This document shows positions 39,350-49,100 of a stretch of DNA of 56,650 nt, piece after piece. The position numbers and the translations under genes were made by a program. The notes beneath the pieces are model-generated. The model was not told where the DNA came from. It made no database searches and saw only the letters and a list, made by a program, of their open reading frames with translations. Numbering within the stretch: the first letter of the stretch is position 1; each line of letters begins with the position of its first letter. This DNA is from Jejuia pallidilutea (GTDB taxonomy: Bacteria > Bacteroidota > Bacteroidia > Flavobacteriales > Flavobacteriaceae). The stretch spans positions 1 through 56,650 of the forward strand of contig NZ_PVEO01000013.1 of NCBI RefSeq assembly GCF_002973595.1. Direction: 5' to 3'.

Positions 39350-40102
39350 CTACATGAAGGTCTCCTTAATCACCTCTAAAAACTGATTACGCTTAGATTT
39401 TGAAATTGGAATACGCTTTTGGTTGTTCATTAGTAAATAATCGCCATCGTCTTTCACCAATTCATCTACATATTTTAAGTTGATTAAATACGAACGATGG
39501 CATTTAAAAAACATCGCGTTGCGTTCTAATTGTTCTACAAAATGCTTTAATGGCTTGCAAATGGTTTTTTGTTTACCATCAATAAGTTGTACGTTGGTGT
39601 ACATGCCATCAGCTTCAAAATATACGATATCATTGTGCGACGCGAACATGATGCCTTTTGGAATTTCTAAAGCAATTTTATCCATTGAGAGTTGCTTTAA
39701 CGAGTCGCGTAACTTATTTAGCTGGTCGTTTAAATTGTTGGCTTTTATCGCTTCTTCTGCTTTTGCAACTGCTTCTTTTAACTCGGTTGTATCAACTGGT
39801 TTTAAGAGATAATCTACTGCCGATAATTTGAAAGCTTCAATTGCATATTGATTGTAAGCCGTGACGAAAATAATTTTAAAATCTATCTGGTTTGGGAAGT
39901 ATTCTAAAATATCTAATCCTGATTGATTTGGCATTTCAATATCCAAAAACACAATATCTGGTGTTGATGCTTTAATCAAATCTACGCCCGATGCTAAATC
40001 TTGTGCTTCTTCTATGGTAGTAATACTTAAGCAATGCTCGGTTATGAGGTTAAATAACAAATGTCTGGCGCGTTTTTCATCGTCTATTATTATGACTTTC
40101 AT
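39350..40102 (-). CDS. LytTR-family response regulator
   Basis: A 250-residue regulator. The receiver domain has acidic residues at 7-8 (IIIDDEKRA), phospho-acceptor Asp54 (FLDIEMP) and Lys in YLLKPV. The C-terminal LytTR DNA-binding domain includes FEADGMYTNVQL, FKCHRSYLINLKYV and the final IPISKSKRNQF. The longer frame to 40168 overlaps the kinase gene; the ATG at 40102 gives the standard receiver start and leaves an 8-bp gap. It is cotranscribed with the kinase upstream. Confidence 0.92.
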   Translation of the reverse strand: MKVIIIDDEKRARHLLFNLITEHCLSITTIEEAQDLASGVDLIKASTPDIVFLDIEMPNQSGLDILEYFPNQIDFKIIFVTAYNQYAIEAFKLSAVDYLLKPVDTTELKEAVAKAEEAIKANNLNDQLNKLRDSLKQLSMDKIALEIPKGIMFASHNDIVYFEADGMYTNVQLIDGKQKTICKPLKHFVEQLERNAMFFKCHRSYLINLKYVDELVKDDGDYLLMNNQKRIPISKSKRNQFLEVIKETFM

Positions 40103-40110
40103 TGTTGTAT

Positions 40111-43023
40111 TTATATTGGCATGGTTATAACCACTTTTGTACCCGTAGGTATTTTGTTTTCGTCGCACAAATCTTCAATAACTATGGTTATATCTCGTTT
40201 TAGTTTGTTTTTATAAAGGTGCACACGTTCCTCATTGGCTTTAGTAGCAAAAGGTTTGTGCTGTTGTTTTGATTGTTTTAATTTTTCAGACTGTTTTCTA
40301 CCTATGCCATTATCTTCAACTGTAATCTGTAATTTGTTTTTCTGAATTACTTTTACTTCTACCTTTAATTTTCGGTCTTTTGGTTTGTGCAATAAGCCAT
40401 GTTTTAAGGCATTTTCAACATAGGGTTGAATAAATAACGACGGTACTTTTATCTGGCTGGTTTTAAGATTGTTATCGATTTTAATTTGAAACTCTAATTC
40501 ATCCTCAAAACGTACTTTTTCTAATTCTAAATAGAGGCTTAGCGCATTTAATTCTTCATTTAAAGAAATTTCGTTTTGCTGACTGTAATCTAAATACATT
40601 CGTATTAATCGGCTAAACTTCACTAAATACGAGCTTGCCAATTCTTTTTCGTTAGAAATAATGTAGTCCTGAATAGAATTTAATGCATTAAAAATAAAAT
40701 GCGGATTCATTTGCGAACGTAGATTTTCTAAACGTAAACTTGTAATTTTTTTATCTACCAATATCTTATCAATTTCGGCAATGCGTTGCCTTTCTTTTTG
40801 TTTAAGTCGCTTTCTAAAATACAACCAAATTAACATAAAAAAGCATAACAATACTAAAGTATAAAACCAATAGGTTTCCCAAAATGGCTTGGAGATTTTA
40901 AACGTTATTGGTGTTGAAAAAACAGGATTTTTAGCACTTACGTTTTGTGCTTTAAGCTCGAAGGTATAAGTGCCATTAGCCAAACTATTAAAATTAACAA
41001 AGTGCGTGTTTAGCGGTATGTTATGCCAACCTGTATCTATCTCTTTTACTCGATAATGGTACTTAACATGCTGGTTGGATTGAAACCCGTTAGAGTTGAA
41101 TGTAATACCAATTTTATTAAAGTTATAAGGTAATTTGTAATTTGGCTGTACTAATGTATCCTTATCGTTTATTTTAATAGATTCTATTGTAATTTTGGAC
41201 GTTTTATAATGTTTGAAAACCTTATTGTTTTTGGGCACTAAATAAAAGGCATTTGGTGAAACAATAGTTATGTAATCTTTTAAAACAATAAACTCATCAA
41301 CAGCCATATTTAAACCGTCCTGACCTCTTAGCACTTGTAATTGTTTTAATTGAGTATTGTAGCTATACAAGCCAACATCTGTAGATAGCCATAGTATATT
41401 TCCATCTGGTTTTATTGTGTTTACTTGAAGCTTGCTTGGTAATGATAATTTTGCCTGCTCTAAAGTATTACCTTTTAATTTAAGTAAACCTTTATGCTGC
41501 GTTGCTAGCCAAACAGTATCATTAATATTGGCCATAGTATGTGCTAAAATGCTGTTATTTCTATACTTTAGTTCTGTGGCACTAAAATTTAAAGGATGAA
41601 ATGTAAATAACCCATCTATAAAAGAGACCAATAATTTACTATTTATAACTAAAGACGTTTTTACACGATTAGAGCGTATAATTTTTAAAGAATCTAGCAA
41701 AAACGGTTTATAGTAAACTATACCTTCTTTATAATTGCCATAAAATAAAGTATTGTTATTTAGCCTTGAAAACGATTTGGCAACAGAAAACTTATTTTTA
41801 GTATCAAATATAGTATTGGTTTCTAGATCTATAACATAAGATTCTGAAGCATTAATGCTTACTATAACACGATGTTCAAGTTCATCAAAAAATAAATTAC
41901 CAATAATTTTTGCTCCCGGTAATTGTAATGTATTCACCAATTCAGCTTGGTTATAAAACAATAACTTGCCCTTGTTAGTTCCCAATAAAATTCTGTTGTC
42001 TTTTAGAGCGCATGCGGCAGTTATTTTATCTTTTAAAGTAGATAAATCTACTTTTTTAATATTGAGATTTGGTGACACAAAAACACCGTTATCTAAAGTT
42101 GTAAACCAATAATTATTGTTAAAATCTACAAGTAGATCGGTTATAGATTCGTTTTCAAAAATTTGATCTATAAATTCTAGCTTACCATTATTTAATTTAT
42201 AGATATACGCTCCAGATGTTGTTAAAAACCAATAATTATTATTAAAATTAAGTATGTTATAAATAGTTAATTGCTGTAGCGCTTTAGGTACATGTAATGG
42301 TTTAGAATTATTGTTATTGGTGTTAATATGGTATATGTTATTTACACCATTACTTTTAAAATTTACCAGAACATCGTTATGAAATGCAAATACCTTTGGA
42401 GAGTCTATTGGTAAATTGCTATCAAATTTCAAAATGGTTTCAATAGCGTTTTCATCTATCCGATAAACAAAATGATGATGATTAGAAGGTTTCGTATTAA
42501 GCATAAAAGCATATGCTGTTGTATGGGCAGCCTCAACACTAAGTGTTGCTTCATTTAAATACTTAGTAACCGTTTTGTTGGTTTTATCAATATCAAAAAC
42601 TCCTTGTGTTGTAAATAGCCTAATGGTATCATCTAAAATAATAAAGGGTGATAATTGTCCTTTTACCAGCAAATTGGCATCGTAAAAAAGCTTAAGACTA
42701 TTATTTTCAACATAAAAAATCTGTCCATAAATATTACTACACCATAAACGATTTTGAGAATCTAATTTTAACTGAAATAAAGATTTTGCTTTTTGTTGTG
42801 GGTTACTAAACTTTTTATAAAGTCTTCCGTTGTAGCGATACAGGCCTTTGTTAGCAGCTAACCAAATATAGTTATGGTTATCCTCAAGAATATCATAAAA
42901 CTCGTTATCTGGCAAATCTGAAATATCAGACAAATTATATGCAATTGGCTTTTGGGCTATAAGCGGCAAAAGACCAATTAACGTTACAAAAATAAACGCA
43001 ATATGCTTATAGTATTTCTGCAT
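40111..43023 (-). CDS. Propeller-type sensor histidine kinase (LytS/YehU-like)
   Basis: A 970-residue sensor. The N-terminal signal segment is followed by two-component propeller repeats (short blades such as YIWLAANKGLYRYNG), a Y_Y_Y domain at about 625-715 (YHYRVKEIDTGWHNIP), one membrane segment near 730-750, and a cytoplasmic kinase. The phospho-His motif MNPHFIFNALNSIQDYI lies near 775 and the ATP site PYVENALKHG...VEDNGIG follows. An upstream TTG-type start at 43044 is less likely than the ATG at 43023. The propeller presumably senses a periplasmic glycan or peptide. Confidence 0.9.
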   Translation of the reverse strand: MQKYYKHIAFIFVTLIGLLPLIAQKPIAYNLSDISDLPDNEFYDILEDNHNYIWLAANKGLYRYNGRLYKKFSNPQQKAKSLFQLKLDSQNRLWCSNIYGQIFYVENNSLKLFYDANLLVKGQLSPFIILDDTIRLFTTQGVFDIDKTNKTVTKYLNEATLSVEAAHTTAYAFMLNTKPSNHHHFVYRIDENAIETILKFDSNLPIDSPKVFAFHNDVLVNFKSNGVNNIYHINTNNNNSKPLHVPKALQQLTIYNILNFNNNYWFLTTSGAYIYKLNNGKLEFIDQIFENESITDLLVDFNNNYWFTTLDNGVFVSPNLNIKKVDLSTLKDKITAACALKDNRILLGTNKGKLLFYNQAELVNTLQLPGAKIIGNLFFDELEHRVIVSINASESYVIDLETNTIFDTKNKFSVAKSFSRLNNNTLFYGNYKEGIVYYKPFLLDSLKIIRSNRVKTSLVINSKLLVSFIDGLFTFHPLNFSATELKYRNNSILAHTMANINDTVWLATQHKGLLKLKGNTLEQAKLSLPSKLQVNTIKPDGNILWLSTDVGLYSYNTQLKQLQVLRGQDGLNMAVDEFIVLKDYITIVSPNAFYLVPKNNKVFKHYKTSKITIESIKINDKDTLVQPNYKLPYNFNKIGITFNSNGFQSNQHVKYHYRVKEIDTGWHNIPLNTHFVNFNSLANGTYTFELKAQNVSAKNPVFSTPITFKISKPFWETYWFYTLVLLCFFMLIWLYFRKRLKQKERQRIAEIDKILVDKKITSLRLENLRSQMNPHFIFNALNSIQDYIISNEKELASSYLVKFSRLIRMYLDYSQQNEISLNEELNALSLYLELEKVRFEDELEFQIKIDNNLKTSQIKVPSLFIQPYVENALKHGLLHKPKDRKLKVEVKVIQKNKLQITVEDNGIGRKQSEKLKQSKQQHKPFATKANEERVHLYKNKLKRDITIVIEDLCDENKIPTGTKVVITMPI

Positions 43024-43079
43024 AACATGAAAAAAAAAAAACAAACTTAAAACTTATATATATGTTTTGTTATATTTTT

Positions 43080-43106
43080 TTTCTGATATGCCTTGTTTTT
43101 TTTCTA
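43080..43106 (-). promoter_or_regulatory. 21-bp-spaced repeats upstream of the sensor kinase
   Basis: TTTCTGATATG at 43080 and TTTCTAAAAAG at 43101 repeat with the same 21-bp period as the motif before the T9SS gene. The position, about 60-85 bp before the kinase ATG, would suit autoregulation. Runs of T make chance matches easy. Confidence 0.3.
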
Positions 43107-43307
43107 AAAAGAGAGACTGAATGAAAAGTGTTTGAAAAATCATTAAAAGTGATAATAAATAAATTCAAAATACTGATTATCAATATTTTGTTTTTTTAGA
43201 GATACTTCATGTGTTTTTAAATGACACTTTTTAGACCACTGCTTTATTATATCCTGTAAATCGCAAAAGATGTAATCGCTTAGCATACTTGCTTTTACAA
43301 GAATTCA

Positions 43308-43646
43308 CTAACTAATAAAATTAAAAGATAAAGGATATTTTGGTGTTTCGCCATTGCTAGCTTTTATAGCGTTTATAATAGGAAAAACTATAGAAAAAAT
43401 ACCCAAGATTATAAGACCTAATATCCCTAAACCGAACAAGAAAATTAACGGAATACATATTAAGCAGTACACAATTAAGCTTAGCTGGAAGTTAATAATA
43501 TTTTTACCATGTGCATCCATTTGGTACACTTTTTCTTTTTGTGTAGCCCATAATATTAGTGGTACTATTAGGCTCCCAAAACCTATTACTAACGATATGA
43601 GTTGTGTTAAATGGGTTACTACTAATAATTGGTTATCTTGTCTCAT
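43308..43646 (-). CDS. DUF4870 membrane protein
   Basis: A 112-residue protein with three hydrophobic segments. It shows the family's features: HLTQLISLVIGFGSLIVPLILW, given here as the first segment in parts HLTQLISLVIGF and GSLIVPLILW, then DAHGKNIINFQLS and a C-terminal ANGETPKYPLS-like tail (ASNGETPKYPLS). The role is unknown. It is leftward and stands alone. Confidence 0.85.
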   Translation of the reverse strand: MRQDNQLLVVTHLTQLISLVIGFGSLIVPLILWATQKEKVYQMDAHGKNIINFQLSLIVYCLICIPLIFLFGLGILGLIILGIFSIVFPIINAIKASNGETPKYPLSFNFIS

Positions 43647-43730
43647 GATAGTTATATTTGTATTGATACTTACAAGACGTAATTACCAAAAAAATGTTAC
43701 ATGTTTTTTAAAAAATTATGCGGAGAATAA

Positions 43731-44192
43731 CTATTTATGCTTGTTACTTTTCATATTTTTTTGGTAATGCGCTTCGAACCACTCTGGCGCATCCAGAGCA
43801 TTATCGTACATGTAATCTGCTATTTTTTTTATAACAGACTCTGGATATACCATTTTAGACATTACGCCAAAACGCGCTACAGCAGCATGCATTTTAGCGT
43901 TGTCTTCTGTAGGGTTTTTTATCCAGTTTTGCATATCGGCTATAAATTGTGCTTTTGTGGTTTTAGTAGTAATATAATGACGCTTAATTGCAATCATAGG
44001 CGGCCCTAATCTATTTTTTTCTGGGGTTGTAGCATCATGACATTGGTAGCAATATACCTTCATTAATTTTTTACCTGGATGCGTGGTTGTTTTGGTAGGA
44101 ATTGGTCTTGCTACAGTTTCGTTTTTCTTTTTTTTGTTAGTATTACAACTCACAAACAACAGGATACATAAACACAGGGTTGTTAATTTCAT
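43731..44192 (-). CDS. c-type cytochrome lipoprotein
   Basis: A 153-residue protein with a lipobox (LLFVSC, Cys16) and one haem-binding CYQCH at residues 48-52, followed by LGPPMI and later methionines (MSKMVYPE), one of which could be the distal ligand. It is probably an envelope electron carrier. It ends the leftward pair with the universal stress protein (18 bp apart). Confidence 0.85.
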   Translation of the reverse strand: MKLTTLCLCILLFVSCNTNKKKKNETVARPIPTKTTTHPGKKLMKVYCYQCHDATTPEKNRLGPPMIAIKRHYITTKTTKAQFIADMQNWIKNPTEDNAKMHAAVARFGVMSKMVYPESVIKKIADYMYDNALDAPEWFEAHYQKNMKSNKHK

Positions 44193-44210
44193 TTATACAA
44201 ACTTTAAAAC

Positions 44211-45056
44211 TTAGGATTCTGGATTAGTTAATACCAAAAACGGTAAATCAAAACCATATGCAATTTTTTCTTCGGTATAACTGTGCACTAAGCGCTCTAA
44301 AAACGAGTGAGGTTTTTTTACCATTGCCAACATATTAAAATTTTGATCCTTCATATAGGTACTAATAGTATCAACAATGTCTTTATCAACAACATCAATA
44401 TACTCGTGTGCTGCATCTGGAAAATGTGTCTCTAAAAACGTCATGTTATCTGCACGTTTGTGTGCTATTGTATTAGAATCTGCTAAATGCAATATGGTTA
44501 ATTTTGCTTGGTAACTTTTTAGAATATTACTTAATGTTGCTAGAGTTTTGGTGGTGTAAAGTTCTATGTGGTTTGCGGTAAAGGCAATTTTTTTTAGTTT
44601 TTGGTATTTACAACCGCTAGGAATAGCTAAAAGCGGTGTAGTACATCTGTTAATAACCCTTACGGTATTACTGCCAAATAACACTTTTTGTAAACCAGAT
44701 GCGCCTTTAGTTCCCATAACAATTAAATCTATATGATGTTTTACTACGCATTGCTGGATGGCGTCGGTAAAATTATCGTAATCTACTATTGAAAAAAATT
44801 GATGCTCCTCGTTTTTAAACTTTTGTTTTAGTTTTAAAATAATGTTCTCTATAGAGGTTTTGGCAGCATCAACAAGTGTTTTATATACTGTGGCCGATGA
44901 ACTTACCACCATCATATCATCAGACAAAAACGATGATGCTTTTTGCACATTTAAAAAATAAAACTTACAAGGTTGGTCTTTTAGTAAAGCCACTGCATAA
45001 TGTATAGCGTTAACAGAGTTTTTAGAAAAATCGGTAGGAAACAAAACAGCTTTCAT
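44211..45056 (-). CDS. Universal stress protein, tandem UspA domains
   Basis: A 281-residue protein with two Usp domains. The first begins MKAVLFPTDFSKNSVNAIHYA and contains the ATP-type motif GTKGASGLQKVLFGSNTVRV; the second (about 150-281) is diverged and lacks the Gly-rich motif. The frame extends to a TTG at 45062, but the ATG at 45056 is the natural start. In Bacteroidota such proteins appear in stress and energy-limited states; no direct target is known. Confidence 0.88.
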   Translation of the reverse strand: MKAVLFPTDFSKNSVNAIHYAVALLKDQPCKFYFLNVQKASSFLSDDMMVVSSSATVYKTLVDAAKTSIENIILKLKQKFKNEEHQFFSIVDYDNFTDAIQQCVVKHHIDLIVMGTKGASGLQKVLFGSNTVRVINRCTTPLLAIPSGCKYQKLKKIAFTANHIELYTTKTLATLSNILKSYQAKLTILHLADSNTIAHKRADNMTFLETHFPDAAHEYIDVVDKDIVDTISTYMKDQNFNMLAMVKKPHSFLERLVHSYTEEKIAYGFDLPFLVLTNPES

Positions 45057-45225
45057 AAACAATGGATTTAGATGGTTTATAAAGTTATGTTCTCTTACAA
45101 GAGTATCAAATGACTTTTATCAGTTCATCTTTAATTTTAAAAAAATATTAGCATTTAAGGCGCCTGCATTGTATTTTCGGCACAATAAATGCTTAACAAT
45201 TCGTTAATAACCTAAAACCTCTTAA

Positions 45226-45990
45226 ATGAAGCATATTCTTATAGCGCTACTTTTTTTTGCAACAGCAACCCTAAAGGCGCAAAACAATGCTGTAGCAGCA
45301 GGCGAAAAACTAGTGTACACTGCCTCTTACAATATGTCTGGTGTACTAAACGATATAGCACAAGTTACTTTAGAAACAAGTAATGTTAAAACCTCTAAAG
45401 CAACCTTATTGCATTTAAAATGTAAAGCTGTAACATACAGTAAATGGGATAACTTTTTTAAAATTAGAGATTTATACGAAAGCTATGTAAACCCAAAAAC
45501 TTTAACACCATACCTCTACAAACGCGATATAAACGAAGGTGGCTATTCTAAAAACATGAAATATACGTTTAGCCACAAAACTAAAACAGTTAAAACCGTA
45601 CAAACCAAGGGAGATTGGGTAGAAGAAAAGACCGTTAATATAAATTCTGGCACTTACGATATTGTGGCTACACTTTATAAAATAAGACTTTTTGATTTTG
45701 AATCTATGCAAGTTGGTGCAAAAAAATCATTCACGGTTATTTTTGACAGAAAAGAAATAAATGCACAAATTACCTATTTGGGTAAAGAAACCTTAAGTAC
45801 CGCAATTGGTAGTAAAACATGCTATAAAATTGCAGTTGGCAGTAGCGAATCTAATGTTATAAAAGGCAACAAAGACAATATGCTATGGCTCACTGCCGAT
45901 GCCAATAAAATTATGGTCTACGGAAAATTTAAGATCCCTGTTGGCAACGGAGAACTTAAAATAAAATCTGCCACAGGAGTAAAAAACTAA
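45226..45990 (+). CDS. DUF3108 domain-containing protein
   Basis: A 254-residue exported protein with a signal peptide ending near LKAQ. The beta-rich DUF3108 domain spans the mature part (GEKLVYTASYNMSG, DLYESYVNPKTLTPYLYKRDI, LRLKIP-type ending). The family is envelope-located and of unknown role. It is followed 12 bp later by a small membrane protein gene. Confidence 0.85.
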   Translation: MKHILIALLFFATATLKAQNNAVAAGEKLVYTASYNMSGVLNDIAQVTLETSNVKTSKATLLHLKCKAVTYSKWDNFFKIRDLYESYVNPKTLTPYLYKRDINEGGYSKNMKYTFSHKTKTVKTVQTKGDWVEEKTVNINSGTYDIVATLYKIRLFDFESMQVGAKKSFTVIFDRKEINAQITYLGKETLSTAIGSKTCYKIAVGSSESNVIKGNKDNMLWLTADANKIMVYGKFKIPVGNGELKIKSATGVKN

Positions 45991-46002
45991 ACATATAGCA
46001 TC

Positions 46003-46347
46003 ATGAAACAATTATTTACAATTCTTGCTTTAATTACTGCCATTCTAGCTTTAATCCTATCGGTACTACCTGTATCAAATTTGGCTATTTTTCCCGCAGC
46101 ATTGGCCTTAATATTTGGACTAATAGCGTTTTACCTCTCTAAAAAAGCTGGAGAAGTAAAAAAAATTATTCAGTTTTCATTTTTGTTAACCATAATGGCA
46201 CTAGCCGTTACAACTTACAAAGCTATTTTTAATACAACCGAAGTTGGAAACACAGAAACATTAGTTGAAAAAGAGGAAACCTCTAAAGAAGAAGCCATTG
46301 AAGAATTAGAAGAACTAAATTTAGAAGAGATTGAACTTGATGAGTAG
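46003..46347 (+). CDS. Small membrane protein with acidic tail
   Basis: A 114-residue protein with two or three hydrophobic segments (about 5-50 and 62-80), then a strongly acidic C-terminus (EEAIEELEELNLEEIELDE). I do not recognise a family. It is probably cotranscribed with the DUF3108 gene. Confidence 0.75.
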   Translation: MKQLFTILALITAILALILSVLPVSNLAIFPAALALIFGLIAFYLSKKAGEVKKIIQFSFLLTIMALAVTTYKAIFNTTEVGNTETLVEKEETSKEEAIEELEELNLEEIELDE

Positions 46348-46460
46348 TTATTTTTTTACGCTTTTTCTTATCTTTACAACGTTTTAAAAACAAAGCGAAC
46401 ATAGAGTTTATCCCCCTAAAAAACTTTTTATTGGCGTGTTGTTAATAATAAAAAGACCGC

Positions 46461-47510
46461 ATGAAATTTTTTAGCACCCTCTCACTTTTAGCATTGGTTG
46501 GCACTTGCGCCACTCCAAAATACACCGCAAGAATAGAAAATTTAAAAACTAGTATAACACTTGTAGATACCAGTTTAGTTAAAAAATATTCTGAAACTAT
46601 TACCGCCAAAGAATTAACCAAACACCTTTACGAGTTTGCCTCAAAAGAATTTGAAGGCAGAAAGGTAGGAGAGCCAGGACAAAAAAAAGCTGCCAATTAT
46701 TTAAAATCGTTTTATGTAAACCAAGATATAAAGTCTCCTTTAGGAGGCAATAACTACTTTCAAGGTATCTCTAAAATTTATTTGTCTGAAGATACACCGT
46801 CTTCAGAAAATGTACTCGCATTTATTGAAGGTGCAGAAAAACCCGAGGAAGTACTAGTTATATCTGCCCACTTAGACCATCTTGGTGTAGAAGATGGCAA
46901 TATTTATTATGGTGCAGACGATGATGGCTCTGGCACCGTAGCTGTAATGGAAATTGCCGAAGCTTTTAAAACAGCAGTATTAAACGGTCATCCGCCCAAA
47001 AGGAGTATTATGTTTACACACTTTACCGCCGAAGAAATTGGAAAACGCGGCTCTGAATTTTATGTAAAACAACCCGTTTTTCCATTAGAAAATACAATAG
47101 CTAACCTAAATATAGATATGATTGGACGTGTGGACGACAGGCACACAAATAACAAAAACTATATTTACCTAATAGGCTCTGATAGATTGAGTAAAGAACT
47201 GCACTACATCTCAGAAAAAGTGCGAGACACTTATGTAAATCTAGAATTAGACTATAAGTATAACGCATTAAAAGATATTAACCAATACTATTCCAGATCA
47301 GACCATTACAATTTTGCAAAACACGATATTCCTGTAATTTTCTATTTTAATGGCGAACATGAAGATTACCATAAACACACCGATACGCCCGATAAAATAG
47401 ACTATAATTTATTAGAAAAACGAACAAGATTAATATTTGCTACTGCATGGCAATTGGCAAATCAGGAAAAGCGTGTGGCGATTGATGAAAATAGCGTATT
47501 TTTAAACTAA
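46461..47510 (+). CDS. M28 family metallopeptidase lipoprotein, copy 1
   Basis: A 349-residue aminopeptidase-like protein with a lipoprotein-type start (LALVGTCATP). Two-zinc ligands can be placed: SAHLDHLG, GADDDGSGT, the catalytic Glu pair in FTAEEIG, NIDMIGR, and the late His in RSDHYNFAKH. It should cut N-terminal residues from peptides in the envelope. The paralogue starts 25 bp downstream. Confidence 0.9.
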   Translation: MKFFSTLSLLALVGTCATPKYTARIENLKTSITLVDTSLVKKYSETITAKELTKHLYEFASKEFEGRKVGEPGQKKAANYLKSFYVNQDIKSPLGGNNYFQGISKIYLSEDTPSSENVLAFIEGAEKPEEVLVISAHLDHLGVEDGNIYYGADDDGSGTVAVMEIAEAFKTAVLNGHPPKRSIMFTHFTAEEIGKRGSEFYVKQPVFPLENTIANLNIDMIGRVDDRHTNNKNYIYLIGSDRLSKELHYISEKVRDTYVNLELDYKYNALKDINQYYSRSDHYNFAKHDIPVIFYFNGEHEDYHKHTDTPDKIDYNLLEKRTRLIFATAWQLANQEKRVAIDENSVFLN

Positions 47511-47534
47511 TTTACACATTACAAAACTTTTTTT

Positions 47535-48545
47535 ATGAAACAAATAGGCCTATTACTAATAGTCTTTATAGCACTATGTAGCTGTAGTAATTCCCAAAAC
47601 AAAAAAAACCAAAATACAGCAAACCCAGAAACCTATGCCAACACCATTACTGCCAACGAGTTAAAAGACATGCTTTACACCTATGCCTCTAATGATTTTG
47701 AAGGCAGAAAAACCGGTGAAGCTGGCCAGAAAAAAGCAATACATTTTATTAAGGACCACTACATAAACAATAACATACCCTCGCCTATTGCCACAGGCGA
47801 CTATTTTCAAGAAATACCAGTGGAATATTTTAAAGGAAGAGCCAGTAATGCTTCAGAAAACGTTATTGCTTACATAAAAGGTTCAGAAAAACCAGATGAA
47901 GTTATTGTTATTTCTGCACATTTGGATCACATAGGCATTTCCAGCACAGGAGAGGTTAACAATGGCGCCGACGATGATGGCTCTGGCACTGTGGGTATTT
48001 TGGAAATTGCAGAGGCTTTTAAAGCTGCTGAAAAAGATGGGTTTGCACCAAAACGCACCATAGTTTTCTTGCATGTTACAGGCGAAGAAATAGGACTATT
48101 TGGCTCTAAATATTACACAGACGAAGACCCTATTTTTCCGCTAGAACATACCGTAGCCAATTTAAATATTGATATGATAGGGCGCGTAGACGAAAAGCAT
48201 GAAGGCCAACCCAACTATTTATATTTAATAGGCTCAGACAGGTTGAGCACAGAATTACATACCGTTTCAGATTCTATAAATAAAGCTACAGTAAACCTAG
48301 AACTAGATTACACCTTTAATGATGAAAACGACCCCAATAGATTTTATTACAGGTCCGACCATTACAACTTTGCAAAGCATAACATTCCAGTAATATTTTA
48401 TTTTAATGGCACACATGCCGATTACCACAAACCAAGCGATACACCAGATAAAATTAACTACCCATTTTTAGAAACCCGTACACGCTTAATTTTTTATACA
48501 GCTTGGGAATTGGCAAACCGCGAAGAACGACTAAAAGTAGATTAA
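47535..48545 (+). CDS. M28 family metallopeptidase lipoprotein, copy 2
   Basis: A 336-residue paralogue of the preceding gene, with lipobox ALCSCSN. The same zinc ligands are kept: SAHLDHIG, GADDDGSGT, HVTGEEIG (the segment before EE differs), NIDMIGR and RSDHYNFAKH. The pair looks like a tandem duplication. It is the last ordinary chromosomal gene before the cassette-like array, whose first box begins 62 bp after its stop. Confidence 0.9.
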   Translation: MKQIGLLLIVFIALCSCSNSQNKKNQNTANPETYANTITANELKDMLYTYASNDFEGRKTGEAGQKKAIHFIKDHYINNNIPSPIATGDYFQEIPVEYFKGRASNASENVIAYIKGSEKPDEVIVISAHLDHIGISSTGEVNNGADDDGSGTVGILEIAEAFKAAEKDGFAPKRTIVFLHVTGEEIGLFGSKYYTDEDPIFPLEHTVANLNIDMIGRVDEKHEGQPNYLYLIGSDRLSTELHTVSDSINKATVNLELDYTFNDENDPNRFYYRSDHYNFAKHNIPVIFYFNGTHADYHKPSDTPDKINYPFLETRTRLIFYTAWELANREERLKVD

Positions 48546-48607
48546 AAAACCAGTGTTATCCTTCTCGTTTGGAATGTTATTTTAAATTGAATTATTTTTA
48601 TAAACTA

Positions 48608-49071
48608 GTTATGCGCAAGTTAAAAAAGCAACAAAACCTGCATCGGACTTTTAGGATTCATCTAGAAATTAAAGCGTCGGATTTGATAACATCGTAACTG
48701 ATTTTTAAGACATCTGACTTAAAAAAAATAAAAACGCGGACTTTCAGCTTTGCCCAAAGCTAGTTTAAATATCAAAAATTAAGCATTGCCAAAAGTTCGT
48801 TCTGATTAAAAAAAAAGTCAAAAAAAGGCCCTAATGAAAATTGTGGGTTTTTCACTAAAATTGTTGAATATAAACAGCGGATAATTAAAATTTTGAATAA
48901 TACGTCGGATTATGAATATAACGTTAAAAACAATAAAAAACCTGCGCATAACAATGTATAAAAATAATTGCTATTTTTAGACTAAACTAAGGTAATAGCA
49001 CGTTTGTTCGCTTCTGATTTTCCTTCGGAAAATCCTCGCGCACACAAACGCAACTATTATTATACGCGAAC
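48608..49071 (+). other. Cassette 0, apparently non-coding
   Basis: The unit starts GTTATGCGCA (48608-48617) and its own end is TGCGCATAAC (48943-48952), an exact 10-base reverse complement. In between I see no convincing gene; an ATG at 48611 opens only 28 codons (MRKLKKQQNLHRTF...), beginning inside the box itself. A 7-bp hairpin agctttg/caaagct lies at 48746-48761. The left border has no palindromic partner, so it could be an attI-like or decayed site. Confidence 0.65.
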
Positions 49072-49080
49072 GTTAGCCAC
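48943..49080 (+). repeat. attC-like palindromic site 1 (end of cassette 0)
   Basis: The site is 138 bp. Outer boxes are TGCGCATAAC and GTTAGCCAC. Stem arms GTATAAAAATAATTGC (48956-48971) and GCAACTATTATTATAC (49050-49065) pair at 14 of 16 positions. Inner elements include cgtttgt/acaaacg and a perfect 8-bp hairpin gattttcc/ggaaaatc at 49016-49034. Confidence 0.8.
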
Positions 49081-49100
49081 AAGCTGAAAAAAACAACAGA

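Noticed and set aside
48503-48697. A 64-codon plus-strand frame across the M28 gene end
   Set aside because: It overlaps the M28 peptidase in another frame and has no support; only its last 28 codons lie in cassette 0.
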